From: Sphaerisporangium rufum
GTDB taxonomy: Bacteria > Actinomycetota > Actinomycetes > Streptosporangiales > Streptosporangiaceae
Reading direction: 5' to 3'
Assembly (NCBI RefSeq): GCF_016863395.1
Contig: NZ_BOOU01000036.1
Span: 1 to 64,000, forward strand
DNA length: 64,000 nucleotides
Shown here: positions 16,215 through 24,660 of the stretch, one piece after another
Numbering within the stretch: position 1 is the first letter of the stretch
How the letters are laid out: every line of letters starts with the position of its first letter
The notes under the pieces: generated by a model
Told to the model about the DNA's origin: nothing
Seen by the model: only the letters and a program-made list of their open reading frames with translations
The model's database searches: none
Program-made: the position numbers and the translations under genes

Positions 16215-16793
16215 ATGCCGCAGCCGGTCAAGCACTCCATCGAGGCCATGCTCGACGCCGCCCGCGCCCTGGTGCTGGCCGGCGGTCCCGCCGCCGCGTC
16301 CGCCCGGGCCGTCTGCCAGGCCACCGGCGCGTCCAGCGGATCGGTCTACCACCGGTTCCCGCGCCGCGACGACCTGGTCGCGGCGGCCTGGCTGCGCGCC
16401 CAGGACCGCTTCCTGCACGCCTATCTGGACGCGCTGGAACCCGCGAGCGCCGAAGCTGCCGCGCACGCCGCGGTGTCCGTGCTCACCTGGTGCGGCGCGC
16501 ACCCCGAGGACGCCGCCCTGCTGCTACGCCACTCGCTGCGCGACCTGCTACGCGGTGACATCTCCCCCGCCCTCGCCGCCCGCGCCGAGGCCGACCGGCA
16601 GGCCCTCGACGCCGCGCTGACCGCCACGGCGGCCGCCACCGGCATCGCGCTGCCCGACCTCATCCTCGCCGTGGTCGACCTGCCCTACGCCGTGGCCCGC
16701 CGCACGCTCCGCGACGGAGCCACCCCCACACCCGCCGACGCGGCCGCCCTCCACCGCGCCGCCACCCTCCTGCTCGCCGACCGCCCCTGCTGA
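16215..16793 (+). CDS. TetR family transcriptional regulator
   Basis: A 192-residue TetR protein. The helix-turn-helix spans about residues 10-55, with the recognition region ATGASSGSVYHRFPRRDDL. The C-terminal domain is Ala-rich and helical, as in ligand-binding TetR domains. No Shine-Dalgarno is visible before the ATG at 16215; instead two operator dyads run up to it, which suggests a very short or absent leader and autorepression. The likely regulated partner is the divergent SRPBCC gene. The ligand is unknown but could be the hydrophobic compound bound by that partner. Confidence 0.85.
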   Translation: MPQPVKHSIEAMLDAARALVLAGGPAAASARAVCQATGASSGSVYHRFPRRDDLVAAAWLRAQDRFLHAYLDALEPASAEAAAHAAVSVLTWCGAHPEDAALLLRHSLRDLLRGDISPALAARAEADRQALDAALTATAAATGIALPDLILAVVDLPYAVARRTLRDGATPTPADAAALHRAATLLLADRPC

Positions 16794-17023
16794 ACGCCGA
16801 GCGCACACGTCCACACCTTCCGTCCCGCGCCCGCGTGAGGCGCGTCGACTGTCGGGCGAAGGATCGGCCGACTGGCCGTACCTGAGTCCGAAGACGCCCG
16901 GTTGAGCACTCTCCAGTGCGCCTGCTGCGGCGGTTGGAGCTCGGCCGGAGTCTGGCCGAGGCAGCCCGTTGCCCGCGGGGCGAGCCGCTGGACGGCGGAA
17001 TTGCGGCGTACGCCCCGGAGTGA

Positions 17024-17626
17024 TCAGGTGACGGATCGCGCCACCAGGGCCATGGCCTCCCGCATGGCGTTCCGTACCTCGGCGGGTCCGTCGCCGCGCT
17101 GCAGCGCTGTCGAGGCGGACGCGCCGACCGCGCCCACCATCGCGCCGACCAAGGCGGCGGCTGTGATCGCGTCGAGCCGGTCAGGGAATGCCCGCTGCAG
17201 CGCCCGCGCGAGTTCGGCCTGCGCGGTGAGGTAACGCTGCAGCAGCCGGGCCTGCAGTGCCGGCACCGAGGCCGCCAGCCGTGTCCGAAGTGCTGCCAGT
17301 CCGCTTGCGAGGTCACTGTCCCAGGAGTTGGCGATCATCTGGTCCATTGCCCGTACCAGCAACTCGGGCAACGGTTCCTCGGCACGGCGCTCGGCGATCG
17401 TCTGTAGCGCCAGGTCGACGCGAACGTCGGCATTGGCCAGTAACACGTCCTCCTTGGCCCGGAAGTGGAGGAAGAAGGTGCGGGGGGACACCTCCGCCGC
17501 GTCCGCGATCTCAGCCACGGTCACGTGGTCGTAGCCCTTGTCCTCGAACAGGCGAACCGCCGCCTCGATCAGTACCTGCCGGGTGCGCTGCTTCTTACGC
17601 TCCCGCAGTCCGAGTTTCTCCACCAT
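17024..17626 (-). CDS. TetR family transcriptional regulator
   Basis: A 200-residue TetR protein starting MVEKLGLRERKKQRTRQVLI, the classic N-terminus of this family. The HTH includes VAEIADAAEVSPRTFFLHFR at about residues 35-55. The C-terminal half is typical of the TetR_C group seen with actinobacterial dehydrogenase and mycofactocin-type regulators. The ATG at 17626 is preferred over an upstream in-frame one at 17692, because a -10-like TAAGAT (17649-17644) lies between them. It is divergent from the SDR gene across 81 bp and probably represses it. Confidence 0.85.
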   Translation of the reverse strand: MVEKLGLRERKKQRTRQVLIEAAVRLFEDKGYDHVTVAEIADAAEVSPRTFFLHFRAKEDVLLANADVRVDLALQTIAERRAEEPLPELLVRAMDQMIANSWDSDLASGLAALRTRLAASVPALQARLLQRYLTAQAELARALQRAFPDRLDAITAAALVGAMVGAVGASASTALQRGDGPAEVRNAMREAMALVARSVT

Positions 17627-17640
17627 ACGGGGCAGTTTAT

Positions 17641-17661
17641 TGCATCTTACGAATCGATGCA
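17641..17661. promoter_or_regulatory. Operator dyad between TetR and SDR genes
   Basis: Inverted repeat TGCATC-N9-GATGCA. It covers the minus-strand TAAGAT -10 of the TetR gene (17649-17644), so a bound dimer would block that promoter. A weaker second dyad follows at 17660-17678. Confidence 0.5.
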
Positions 17662-17707
17662 TACTATGAATATGTACAGAGACTGCAGTCACTTAAGGAT
17701 GGTCATC

Positions 17708-18775
17708 ATGGGAAGTCTGGACGGGCGCGTCGTCCTCATCACCGGAGCCGGGCGCGGAATCGGGCGAGAGGAGGCGTTGTTCTTCGCCGGCGAAGGCGCC
17801 AAGGTCGTCGTCAACGACCCCGGCGTTGCCATCGACGGCACCGCCGGCGATGCCGGCGTGGCGACGAAGGTCGTCGAGGAGATCACTGCCCGCGGCGGGC
17901 AGGCCGTGCCCAACGTCGACAGCGTCGCCGACTGGAACGGTGCCCGCCGCATGGTGGAGACGGCACTACAGTCCTTCGGCGACCTGCATGTAGTGGTCAA
18001 CAACGCGACCATCGAACGGAACATGGGCCTGGCCGACCTGTCGGAGGAGGACTTCGACGACGTCCTGACCGTCAAGCTCAAGGGCACCTTCGCGGTGACG
18101 CACTGGGCGGCCCGCCACTGGCGCGACCAGTTCCACGCAGGTGTCCACGCCGACCGCGCCGTCGTCAACACCTCCTCCGGCTCCGGACTGCTCAATCCGC
18201 TGCCCGCGCAGGTCTCCTACGCGGCGGGGAACGCGGGTGTCGCGGCGCTGACCACAGTGGCGGCCCTCGAACTCGGCCGGTACGGCGTGCGGGTCAACTG
18301 CATCTCGCCCTCGATGGCCCGCACCAGGCTCACCCTCGCCGTTCCCGGCATGACTCAGGAACCGTCGGCGGGCCGTTTCGACCCCCTGCACCCCGCTGCC
18401 AGCGCGCCTGTCGCCGCCTACCTGGCCAGTTCAGCCTGCCCGCTCACCGGCCAGGTGCTGTCGGTGCGGGGCGGGACGGTCGCGGTCAACCGCGGCTGGT
18501 CCCTCGGCGGCCACATCCACAAAGACGGGCTGTGGAGCGTGGAGGAACTGTCCGAGAAAGTGAAGGAGTTGCCGATGGACGACCCGTTCGACAAACTCGC
18601 CCATGCCCTCACCGGCGCGCTCGGCACCGTCGGACGCACCCGGCTCCAGGAGATGATCAACGCCTTGCTGGACCAGGGAGGCGAGACCGGTACGGCCTCC
18701 ATGAAGACTTCCCGCTCAGCCCCGGCTGCCTCACCGTCCGCGGGTCATTCGCCTTCCCAGATCACCAGGTCGTAA
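17708..18775 (+). CDS. Short-chain dehydrogenase/reductase with atypical active site
   Basis: A 355-residue SDR. The cofactor motif TGAGRGIG is at residues 12-19 and NNAT replaces NNAG. Ser and Tyr171 are present in the active-site region, but the Lys four residues after Tyr is Asn175 (YAAGN instead of YxxxK). The Rossmann core ends near residue 270. The remaining 85 residues are a tail with WSVEELSEKVKEL, unusual for small SDRs. AAGGA precedes the ATG at 17708. It is divergent from a TetR gene. A redox role is likely, but the missing Lys leaves catalysis uncertain. Confidence 0.75.
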   Translation: MGSLDGRVVLITGAGRGIGREEALFFAGEGAKVVVNDPGVAIDGTAGDAGVATKVVEEITARGGQAVPNVDSVADWNGARRMVETALQSFGDLHVVVNNATIERNMGLADLSEEDFDDVLTVKLKGTFAVTHWAARHWRDQFHAGVHADRAVVNTSSGSGLLNPLPAQVSYAAGNAGVAALTTVAALELGRYGVRVNCISPSMARTRLTLAVPGMTQEPSAGRFDPLHPAASAPVAAYLASSACPLTGQVLSVRGGTVAVNRGWSLGGHIHKDGLWSVEELSEKVKELPMDDPFDKLAHALTGALGTVGRTRLQEMINALLDQGGETGTASMKTSRSAPAASPSAGHSPSQITRS

Positions 18776-19385
18776 CTCAAAGGCGGCAGACTCGCTTGTC
18801 ACTGCCTGCCGAAAAGGACCGGCGGACCCCACCGATCGACGCCGGTTCGAAGAGCCGTCCGGAGGGTCGAACGGCGGCGCGCGTGCTCCGCCGGTGCTCT
18901 TCCACCCCGGATGTCGAGCGAGTTGTCGTCGGCCGACGAATTCCGCAACCCCGGAAAGGCCGAGGGCACGTCTACGCCCTCCGCCCGCTGACGCAGACGG
19001 TGGTCAGCGCACTGAACGCCGACCTCACCATGAAAGACCTCACCGAGGACATCGCGGCGTCCCGCTATCCGTCTGTTGCCGGTTGAGAAGACGCTTGCCC
19101 GTCCCACCGAACAGCAAAGGCGCCTCGAGGCATTCGGCCACGGGGTGTTTTAATGGGGATCAGGAGCTCGACGCCGATCCGGGCCGTAGCCGGCTCTACC
19201 AGATCGTGATTCCGGCGAGGCGATCTATCGCGCCAATGGACCGCCATCGTCTTTAGGCGACCGCGGACGAGCGGTGTACTCGGCCCGGTTGGCGTGTCCG
19301 GCCGCTGAGACCGCGGTGCGAATTCCCCTGCGGTTCACGTAAGGCATTACCTAGGCCGTCACCAGTATCCGGTTGGATGGAGAGC
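18776..19385. other. Gene-poor stretch with an orphan coding-like fragment
   Basis: About 610 bp without an intact gene. From about 18800 to the stop at 19084-19086 one plus frame looks coding (GHVYALRPLTQTVVSALNAD then MKDLTEDIAASRY) but has no good start and no family I recognise. Between 19090 and 19250 peptide-like segments occur in shifting frames. This is best read as eroded remnants of several genes next to the tRNA operon. Confidence 0.45.
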
Positions 19386-19560
19386 ATGACCGCTCGCGAG
19401 GTGGCCCGGCTGTTGCCCGACGCCCAATGCTCCGCGATCTGTGCCGATCCATGGCGGTGCTGGAGGCCATTCTCAGCCCGGACTGAGAGATCCGCTACCA
19501 CTCCTTCGACGCGGGCCTGGAGTCCCGGGGAGGACTTCCGACGTCACAAGAGCTGTCGGC
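19386..19560 (+). pseudogene. Frameshifted N-terminal remnant of an actinobacterial conserved hypothetical
   Basis: One frame reads MTAREVARLLPDAQ, and the next frame continues LRDLCRSMAVLEAILSPD, a stop, then IRYHSFDAGLE. Together these match the start of a conserved actinobacterial protein that typically reads AMLDAILSPEWESRYYSFDS. It carries at least one frameshift and one in-frame stop and is truncated by the tRNA-operon terminator region. It cannot make a functional protein. Confidence 0.5.
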
Positions 19561-19610
19561 CATTCATGAAAGCGCGTTGTCGTCAGTGTTGTCGTCAAGC
19601 CACAAGAAAA

Positions 19611-19639
19611 ACACCCCGGACCATAGTGGCTCGGGGCGT
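19611..19639 (-). terminator. Rho-independent terminator of the tRNA-Glu/Asp/Phe operon
   Basis: On the minus strand a 13-bp stem (one mismatch and two G-U pairs allowed) with loop CTA is followed by TTTTTC. It sits 20 bp past the 3' end of tRNA-Phe. The T-tract is unusual for this GC-rich window and makes the call firm. Confidence 0.8.
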
Positions 19640-19658
19640 TTTGGCTGTTCAGGTGGGG

Positions 19659-19732
19659 TGGTCAGGGGCGGGGTCGAACCGCCGACCTTCCGCTTTTCAG
19701 GCGGACGCTCGTACCAACTGAGCTACCTGACC
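19659..19732 (-). tRNA. tRNA-Phe (GAA)
   Basis: The cloverleaf is complete on the minus strand: acceptor GGTCAGG/CCTGACC, anticodon stem TCCGC/GCGGA with loop CTGAAAA (anticodon GAA), and T-arm GGCGG-TTCGACC-CCGCC. The 3' CCA is not encoded. It is the last of three tRNAs in a minus-strand cluster. Confidence 0.97.
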
Positions 19733-19759
19733 CGGCTGGTGATGTAGCACCTACCAGAG

Positions 19760-19834
19760 CGGTCCTGACGGGACTTGAACCCGCGACCTCCACCTTGACA
19801 GGGTGGCGAGCACTCCAAACTGCTCTACAGGACC
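19760..19834 (-). tRNA. tRNA-Asp (GTC)
   Basis: Minus-strand cloverleaf: acceptor GGTCCTG/CAGGACC, anticodon stem CCACC/GGTGG with loop CTGTCAA (anticodon GTC), and T-arm with GGTTCAAGTC. Discriminator G; CCA not encoded. It lies between tRNA-Glu and tRNA-Phe and is probably co-transcribed with them. Confidence 0.97.
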
Positions 19835-19939
19835 TTGCTTGCCGTAAGCCGTGGCTTCCGGCCTTCGCGCTTGCTCAGCCTACCAGCTCCTCGGAGGTCT
19901 TTGACCTTCCGTCTTGCCGGTGAGCTTGACGCTCACGCG

Positions 19940-20012
19940 TGCCCCCAACGGGATTCGAACCCGTGCCGCCGCCTTGAAAGGGCGGTGTCCTAGGCCGCTA
20001 GACGATGGGGGC
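19940..20012 (-). tRNA. tRNA-Glu (TTC)
   Basis: Minus-strand cloverleaf: acceptor GCCCCCA/TGGGGGC, anticodon stem CCGCC/GGCGG with loop CTTTCAA (anticodon TTC), and T-arm with GGTTCGAATC. Discriminator A; CCA not encoded. It is the first gene of the Glu-Asp-Phe cluster, an order common in actinomycetes. Confidence 0.97.
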
Positions 20013-20096
20013 TCAGGACTTGCGTCCTGGATCCATGACGCCTTCCGTCGGGGACCTCTGAAGCATAGGGGACGTAGCGCCCCGATGCCAAAGCGG

Positions 20097-21716
20097 TTAC
20101 CTCTGCGGTGGCGTCGTGGTGCCGGCGTCCTCCTCCGTCTCCGCAGGGGACGGAGCGGGCGACGGCTCCGAGGAAATTGTACGACCCGGCTCGCTCTCCA
20201 GATGACGCTGGATCTGTACCCACTGCTCCCCGAGTCCGCCCACCGTGATGTCGTCCCAGGCCTGGAGCCGGTGGGTCTTGCGGTCGAAGTAGAGAACCGA
20301 CGCCTGGACGGGGGTCGGCTCGTCGTGTTCGAGGCCGCGCAGCCCGGCGGCGCCGGTAGACCCTTCGATCATGAGTCGGGTGCCGGAGCCCAGCTTCTCG
20401 GTCGACCGGGCGTGGACGTGACCGGACAGGACGAGGGGCGCCGCCCCGTCGAACGCCCGGCCCACCGTGGGGTCGTGCACCGCCACCACGTCGACGGGGA
20501 TCCGGGCGGCGGGGTCACGGGCGACCGCGACCGCCGTACCGGGGCTCGGCGAGGGCGCGGGAGAGCTCCGGTCCGCGGTCGCCTTCGGGCCACCGCCGGT
20601 GGGCACCAGCCGCGCCGCGTGCGTGCGGCCGAGCTCGGTGAGCATCTGCGCGTCCGATTTCACGTCCACCGTCTTGTCGGGGGTGAACCGCGGGTCGCCG
20701 ATGCCGTAGATGCGCAGGCCCTGCACGGTCTTCTCCCCGCCGTCCAGCACGATCGCGTTCTTCTGCGCGGCGACGGCGCGCTGGGTGGACTGCGAATCGT
20801 GATTGCCCCGGACGTACACGTAGGGGACGCCCAGCTTGCCGATCTCCTCGACGAACTTGTTCTCCGGTTTGGTGCCGTGGTCGGCGATGTCCCCGGTGTC
20901 GATGATCAGGTTGATCTTGAATTGTTCCTGCAGCGAACGGATGGTGCTCCAGGCGACCGGGTTGAGATGGATGTCGGAGACGTGGAGCACCCGCAGCGTG
21001 TCGGGATCGGGCGAGTAGACCGGCAGCGTCGTACCGGCCTGGTAGAGCTGGGACACGTTCGTGACGAGCTTGGCGAGCTGCCCCTGGTACTCCGAAAAGC
21101 GCGAGACGATCGACTCCGCGCTGCCGATGAGCGAGGGCACGCCGGTGAGCAGGCCGGTGTACCGGGGCTCGGCGATCGACTTGGGGTTGAAGGTGGCGAC
21201 CGCCACGGCGCCGGCCACGCCCACGGCGGTGAGGCCGCCGAGCCCGGTCCACAGCGCCCGCCGCCACGACCGGAAGACGATCAGGCCGCCCAGCAGGCTC
21301 CCGACGATCGCGCACAGGGCGGCCCGCAGGGCCAGGTCGCGCAGGCCCGCCTGCAGGTCGGCCTCGATGAGGCCGGGCAGGCTCTCCGCCCATCTCGGGC
21401 TCTCCAGCAACCGCTGGGCCACATCGGCGTGGATGCCGTCCAGGCTGAGGTCCAGCCGGATCGGGCCGCGGTGCGATTCGAATCTCAGCGTGCCCAGCGG
21501 GCGGACGTCCATAACGGTCTGGCCGCTCCAGGACGGGCGCAGGCTCATCCCGATCTGCGCCGGCCCGACCGCGGTGCTGACGTGCGCGCCGGTGGCGATG
21601 CCCAGCCACGCCCCGGCCAGGGCCACGACGCCGATCATGAGTACGCCGGCGGTCCGGCGTGCGGCGCGGCGCTCGCGCAGGCGCCGGCCGGCTTCCTTCC
21701 AGCGGTTCAGGTTCAT
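20097..21716 (-). CDS. Membrane-anchored metallophosphoesterase
   Basis: A 539-residue protein. One N-terminal membrane helix (about residues 25-45) and a second hydrophobic pair near residues 135-185 flank an extracytoplasmic domain. A calcineurin-like phosphoesterase domain follows from about residue 245: LHVSDIHLN (DxH), IIDTGDIADHG (GD), VRGNHDS (GNHD), VVAVHDP and LSGHVHA (GHxH). All metal ligands are present. The C-terminus is a Pro/Ser tail. AAGG precedes the ATG at 21716. It lies directly upstream of the tRNA cluster on the same strand. The substrate (nucleotide, lipid or wall phosphate) is unknown. Confidence 0.85.
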   Translation of the reverse strand: MNLNRWKEAGRRLRERRAARRTAGVLMIGVVALAGAWLGIATGAHVSTAVGPAQIGMSLRPSWSGQTVMDVRPLGTLRFESHRGPIRLDLSLDGIHADVAQRLLESPRWAESLPGLIEADLQAGLRDLALRAALCAIVGSLLGGLIVFRSWRRALWTGLGGLTAVGVAGAVAVATFNPKSIAEPRYTGLLTGVPSLIGSAESIVSRFSEYQGQLAKLVTNVSQLYQAGTTLPVYSPDPDTLRVLHVSDIHLNPVAWSTIRSLQEQFKINLIIDTGDIADHGTKPENKFVEEIGKLGVPYVYVRGNHDSQSTQRAVAAQKNAIVLDGGEKTVQGLRIYGIGDPRFTPDKTVDVKSDAQMLTELGRTHAARLVPTGGGPKATADRSSPAPSPSPGTAVAVARDPAARIPVDVVAVHDPTVGRAFDGAAPLVLSGHVHARSTEKLGSGTRLMIEGSTGAAGLRGLEHDEPTPVQASVLYFDRKTHRLQAWDDITVGGLGEQWVQIQRHLESEPGRTISSEPSPAPSPAETEEDAGTTTPPQR

Positions 21717-21833
21717 CACCACCTTGCCTACCCGAATCCGCGGGCTCACTCATGGCACCGCGCGCAGTCGTTCGATGTCACGGTGCGGCCGGGTGCGCTG
21801 TCGCCCGATCCCGGGCGGTGACACGATGGCCGG

Positions 21834-22175
21834 GTGATAGAGGTTTCACGGCCGAAGTTCGAAGAACTGGTGGCGGAGGCGCTGGACACGATCCCGCCGG
21901 AGCTGGCCAGGATGATGCAGAACGTGGTGATCGTCGTGGTGGACGACCCTCCGGAACCCGGACTCCTCGGTCTCTACACCGGCATCCCGCTGACCGAGCG
22001 GGGTGACTGGTACTCCGGCGTGCTGCCGGACCGCATCGAGATCTATCGGAATCCGATCTGCTCAATGTGCGGCTCCGAGGCGGAGGTAGTGGACGAAGTT
22101 CAGATAACGGTCGTCCACGAAATCGCCCACCATTTCGGCATCGATGATGCGAGGTTGCACGAACTCGGCTGGTGA
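21834..22175 (+). CDS. Metallopeptidase family protein (DUF1025-like minimal zincin)
   Basis: A 113-residue protein of the small bacterial zincin family. The C-terminal signature HEIAHHFGIDDARLHELGW contains HExxH plus the third ligand region and ends the protein, as in relatives. The N-terminus FEELVAEALDTIPPEL is also typical. These proteins are predicted zinc-dependent peptidases without a known substrate. The start is GTG at 21834; the gap to the divergent phosphoesterase is 117 bp. The full family length and all zinc ligands are present. Confidence 0.88.
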   Translation: MIEVSRPKFEELVAEALDTIPPELARMMQNVVIVVVDDPPEPGLLGLYTGIPLTERGDWYSGVLPDRIEIYRNPICSMCGSEAEVVDEVQITVVHEIAHHFGIDDARLHELGW

Positions 22176-22232
22176 ACCGGGCACCTGATTTCTGAGAGGT
22201 GGCCTGCTGCCGGCCTCCATGACCGGGAAACC

Positions 22233-22280
22233 ATGAACACGTCCCCCGTGAGCACTCTAGGTGACATAATGAACACGTTC
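22233..22280. promoter_or_regulatory. Direct repeat pair in front of the MFS gene
   Basis: ATGAACACGT occurs at 22233-22242 and 22269-22278, a spacing of 36 bp. The second lies in the palindrome GAACACGTTC (22271-22280). The region is AT-richer and 30-80 bp upstream of the MFS start. It is a plausible operator; no regulator gene is adjacent. Confidence 0.35.
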
Positions 22281-22311
22281 TGTCAATGACCTTCGAGCCA
22301 CGCGGAGGCGT

Positions 22312-23604
22312 ATGGCGGCCACCAGACCGGGCCGGCCGCCCGGGCGGCATCGCCGGTCACCGGAGAGCCAGGCGACCTACACCGAGGTCATCGCCATCGG
22401 CGAGTTCCGTGCGCTGTGGGCCGGACAGTGTCTCTCCCTGCTCGGCGACCAGCTCGCCCAGATCGCGCTCGCCCTGCTGGTCTTCGACCGGACCGGGTCC
22501 CCCTTCGCCACCGCCGCCGTCTACGCGCTTACCTACCTCCCCCCCATCCTCGGCGGCCCGCTGCTGGCCGGACTGGCCGACCGGTACGCGCGCCGGCGCG
22601 TGATGATCGTGTGCGATCTCCTGCGGGCCGCCCTGGTCGGGCTCATGGCCGTGCCAGGAGTGCCCTTCCCGTTGCTGTGCGGGCTGGTCTTCTCGGTGGT
22701 CCTGCTCAGCTCGCCCTTCACCGCCGCCCGGGCCGCCCTGCTGCCCGAGATCCTGGAAGGCGACCGGTACGTCGCCGGGTCCGCGCTGCAGAACATCACC
22801 AACCAGGGCGTCCAGATGCTGGGGTTCGCCGCCGGCGCCGGCATGATCGCGACCATCGGCGCGCACCGGGGCCTCGCGGTCGACGCGCTGACCTTCCTCT
22901 GCTCGGCGCTCATCCTGGTCATCGGGGTACGCCGGCGTCCGTCCCCGCCCGCCGAGGACGACGTCCAGGCGTCGCTGTGGTCCATGACCAGGACCGGGGT
23001 GCGGCTCGTCTTCGGAGACCGGCGGCTGCGCACCCTCGTGCTCTTCGCCTGGCTGTGCGGGTTCTACGTCCTGCCGGAAGGCATCGCGGTGCCGTACGCC
23101 GCCACGCTGAGCGACGATCCGCGCGGTGTCACCCTGATCAGCGGCCTGCTCATGGCCGCCATGCCCACCGGGACGGTGATCGGCGCCTTCATGTACAGCC
23201 GGCTCGTCACGCCGGCCGGAAGGCTGCGCGGCATGGGATGGATGGCCATGCTCAGCTGCGCCCCGCTCATCGCGTGCGCCGTGCGGCCGCCGCTGGCCGT
23301 CGTCCTGAGCCTGTGGATCCTCGCCGGAATGGGCGGGGCCTACCAGCTCGCGGCCAACGCCGCGTTCGTCCGCCTGGTCCCGGCGGCCCGCCGCGGCCAG
23401 GCATTCGGGCTGGTGCAGTCAGGGTTGCTCGCCGCCCAGGGCATCGGCATCCTGGCCGGCGGCGCCGCCGCGCAGATACTCGGTCCAGAGCCGGTGGTCG
23501 CCCTCGCCGGAGCGGCCGGGCTGTCCGTCGCCGTCCTGCTGGCGATGCTCTGGACCGAGTCGCGTGCCGAGATAATCACCAAGGTCCGCACGCAGGTGAC
23601 CTAG
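22312..23604 (+). CDS. MFS transporter
   Basis: A 430-residue major facilitator with about 12 membrane segments. The N-terminal half contains FRALWAGQCLSLLGDQLAQ and the loop-2 motif LAGLADRYARRRVM. This pattern is typical of the DHA3-like group of efflux proteins annotated as drug or macrolide exporters. The first 25 residues are a basic cytoplasmic extension. The ATG at 22312 is the only sensible start. The 3' end overlaps the convergent PspC gene by four bases. The substrate is not predictable. Confidence 0.85.
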   Translation: MAATRPGRPPGRHRRSPESQATYTEVIAIGEFRALWAGQCLSLLGDQLAQIALALLVFDRTGSPFATAAVYALTYLPPILGGPLLAGLADRYARRRVMIVCDLLRAALVGLMAVPGVPFPLLCGLVFSVVLLSSPFTAARAALLPEILEGDRYVAGSALQNITNQGVQMLGFAAGAGMIATIGAHRGLAVDALTFLCSALILVIGVRRRPSPPAEDDVQASLWSMTRTGVRLVFGDRRLRTLVLFAWLCGFYVLPEGIAVPYAATLSDDPRGVTLISGLLMAAMPTGTVIGAFMYSRLVTPAGRLRGMGWMAMLSCAPLIACAVRPPLAVVLSLWILAGMGGAYQLAANAAFVRLVPAARRGQAFGLVQSGLLAAQGIGILAGGAAAQILGPEPVVALAGAAGLSVAVLLAMLWTESRAEIITKVRTQVT

Positions 23605-24059
23605 ATGGTCGTCGGCGGCTCGTCCGTCGGCGACTGGGGGCGGGCGCCACCGGGCTGGTCCTGCGGCCGGTCCTGCGGCGTCTGCGGCGTCTGCGGCGGG
23701 TAGGCCGGCGGCGGGCCCGCGTACGGTCGCTGCTCCGCCGAGTGCTGACCGTCGGCCGGCTGCCGCCAGTGCGACGACGCCTGGTGCCAGGTCGAGTTCG
23801 GGTCGCTCTGCTGCTTGTTGATCAGATCCTGCAGGATCGAACCCTGCCTTCCCTCTTCGGGGATCAGCAGCCAGGCGACGGCGTAGATGCCGACGCCGAT
23901 GCCGCCGAAGAAGCTGGCCACCGCGAGCGCCAGCCGCAGGATGTTCGCGTCGATGCCGAGGAACCTGGCGGCTCCCGAGCAGACGCCCGCGATGATCCTG
24001 CCCTCGCGGGTGCGGCGGAGTTCCTTGGCCGGGATGTGGCCGGTGTTCATCTCGTTCAT
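23601..24059 (-). CDS. PspC domain protein
   Basis: A 152-residue protein. The PspC domain (about residues 14-70) carries LRRTREGRIIAGVCSGAARF and one strong membrane helix FGGIGVGIYAVAWLLIPEE. The cytoplasmic tail is rich in Pro and Gln (PPPAYPPQTPQTPQD). PspC proteins report on membrane stress, often beside two-component systems; here no partner is adjacent. Two ATG codons (24059 and 24050) compete for the same GGAGG. Spacing is too short for the first and long for the second, so the exact start is uncertain by three residues. Confidence 0.85.
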   Translation of the reverse strand: MNEMNTGHIPAKELRRTREGRIIAGVCSGAARFLGIDANILRLALAVASFFGGIGVGIYAVAWLLIPEEGRQGSILQDLINKQQSDPNSTWHQASSHWRQPADGQHSAEQRPYAGPPPAYPPQTPQTPQDRPQDQPGGARPQSPTDEPPTTI

Positions 24060-24264
24060 GCCTCCACTCTGCCCCCGCCCACCGGCCGCGCACATCGGGA
24101 TTACCCCTGGCCCGACCCTGGTCGCCCCCGGACGCCCTCGCGCCGCTTGAGCCCGCCCTCGGCAGGGAACCACCTAGGCGGGACGCCCGGGATACCGAAG
24201 GGTGCCCGCAGGGGGAAGGCGGTCGCGCGATGGGCGGTACGCTCAGTACCCTGCAATCTGTACC

Positions 24265-24336
24265 GGGCCGCTAGCTCAATGGCAGAGCTGCGGACTTTTA
24301 ATCCGTAGGTTCAGGGTTCGAGTCCCTGGCGGCCCA
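24265..24336 (+). tRNA. tRNA-Lys (TTT)
   Basis: A complete plus-strand cloverleaf: acceptor GGGCCGC/GCGGCCC, D-arm AGCTCAATGGCAGAGC, anticodon stem GCGGA/TCCGT with loop CTTTTAA (anticodon TTT), and T-arm with GGTTCGAGTC. Discriminator A; CCA not encoded. An integrase remnant begins less than 100 bp downstream. Confidence 0.97.
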
Positions 24337-24344
24337 CCTGCGAA

Positions 24345-24378
24345 AACACCCCCGCGACGGCGCCCGTCCGGGGGTGTT
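24345..24378 (+). terminator. Terminator after tRNA-Lys
   Basis: A 10-bp inverted repeat AACACCCCCG/CGGGGGTGTT encloses 14 bases that can pair again (GACG/CGTC). It starts nine bases after the tRNA. Confidence 0.65.
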
Positions 24379-24403
24379 CGCCAACGGCCTTGCTAACAAG
24401 TGC

Positions 24404-24660
24404 CTACGTCGACGGACTCAACGCCGTCGCGAACACGTCGGCGGCCGGGGCCTCCGCCGAGCGGATCACGTGTGCGTACCCCCTCAGGGTGATCGCCGGA
24501 TCCGCGTGCCCGAGCCGAGCGGCCACCACGTGCACGGGCACGCCGGCCAGAAGCAGCGTGGCGGCGTGGACACGCCGTAGATCGTGCAGTCGCGCGAGCG
24601 GAAGCCGATCGGCCGCCCTATGCCGCGGCCGTGAAGCGTTGTGGGCCTTCAGCGGCTTAG
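24404..24660 (-). pseudogene. Tyrosine recombinase (integrase) C-terminal remnant
   Basis: The minus strand encodes LHDLRRVHAATLLLAGVPVH, then ARLGHADPAITLRGYAHV and a stop at 24404-24406. This is the C-terminal catalytic block of a phage-type integrase: Arg in HDLRR, His in LGHA, and the nucleophile Tyr in GYAH. Upstream the frame loses homology by about 24620, and the N-terminal and core regions are absent. Its position beside tRNA-Lys fits an element that once integrated there. It is not functional. Confidence 0.65.

Noticed and set aside
18799-19086. C-terminal extension or separate gene after the SDR
   Set aside because: A coding-like fragment is visible, but without a start or any recognisable family it is described as an orphan remnant rather than called a gene.
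19377-19721. 114-codon frame reading through the tRNA-Phe gene
   Set aside because: Its second half is the antisense of a tRNA and terminator. Only the first codons belong to a real but broken gene.
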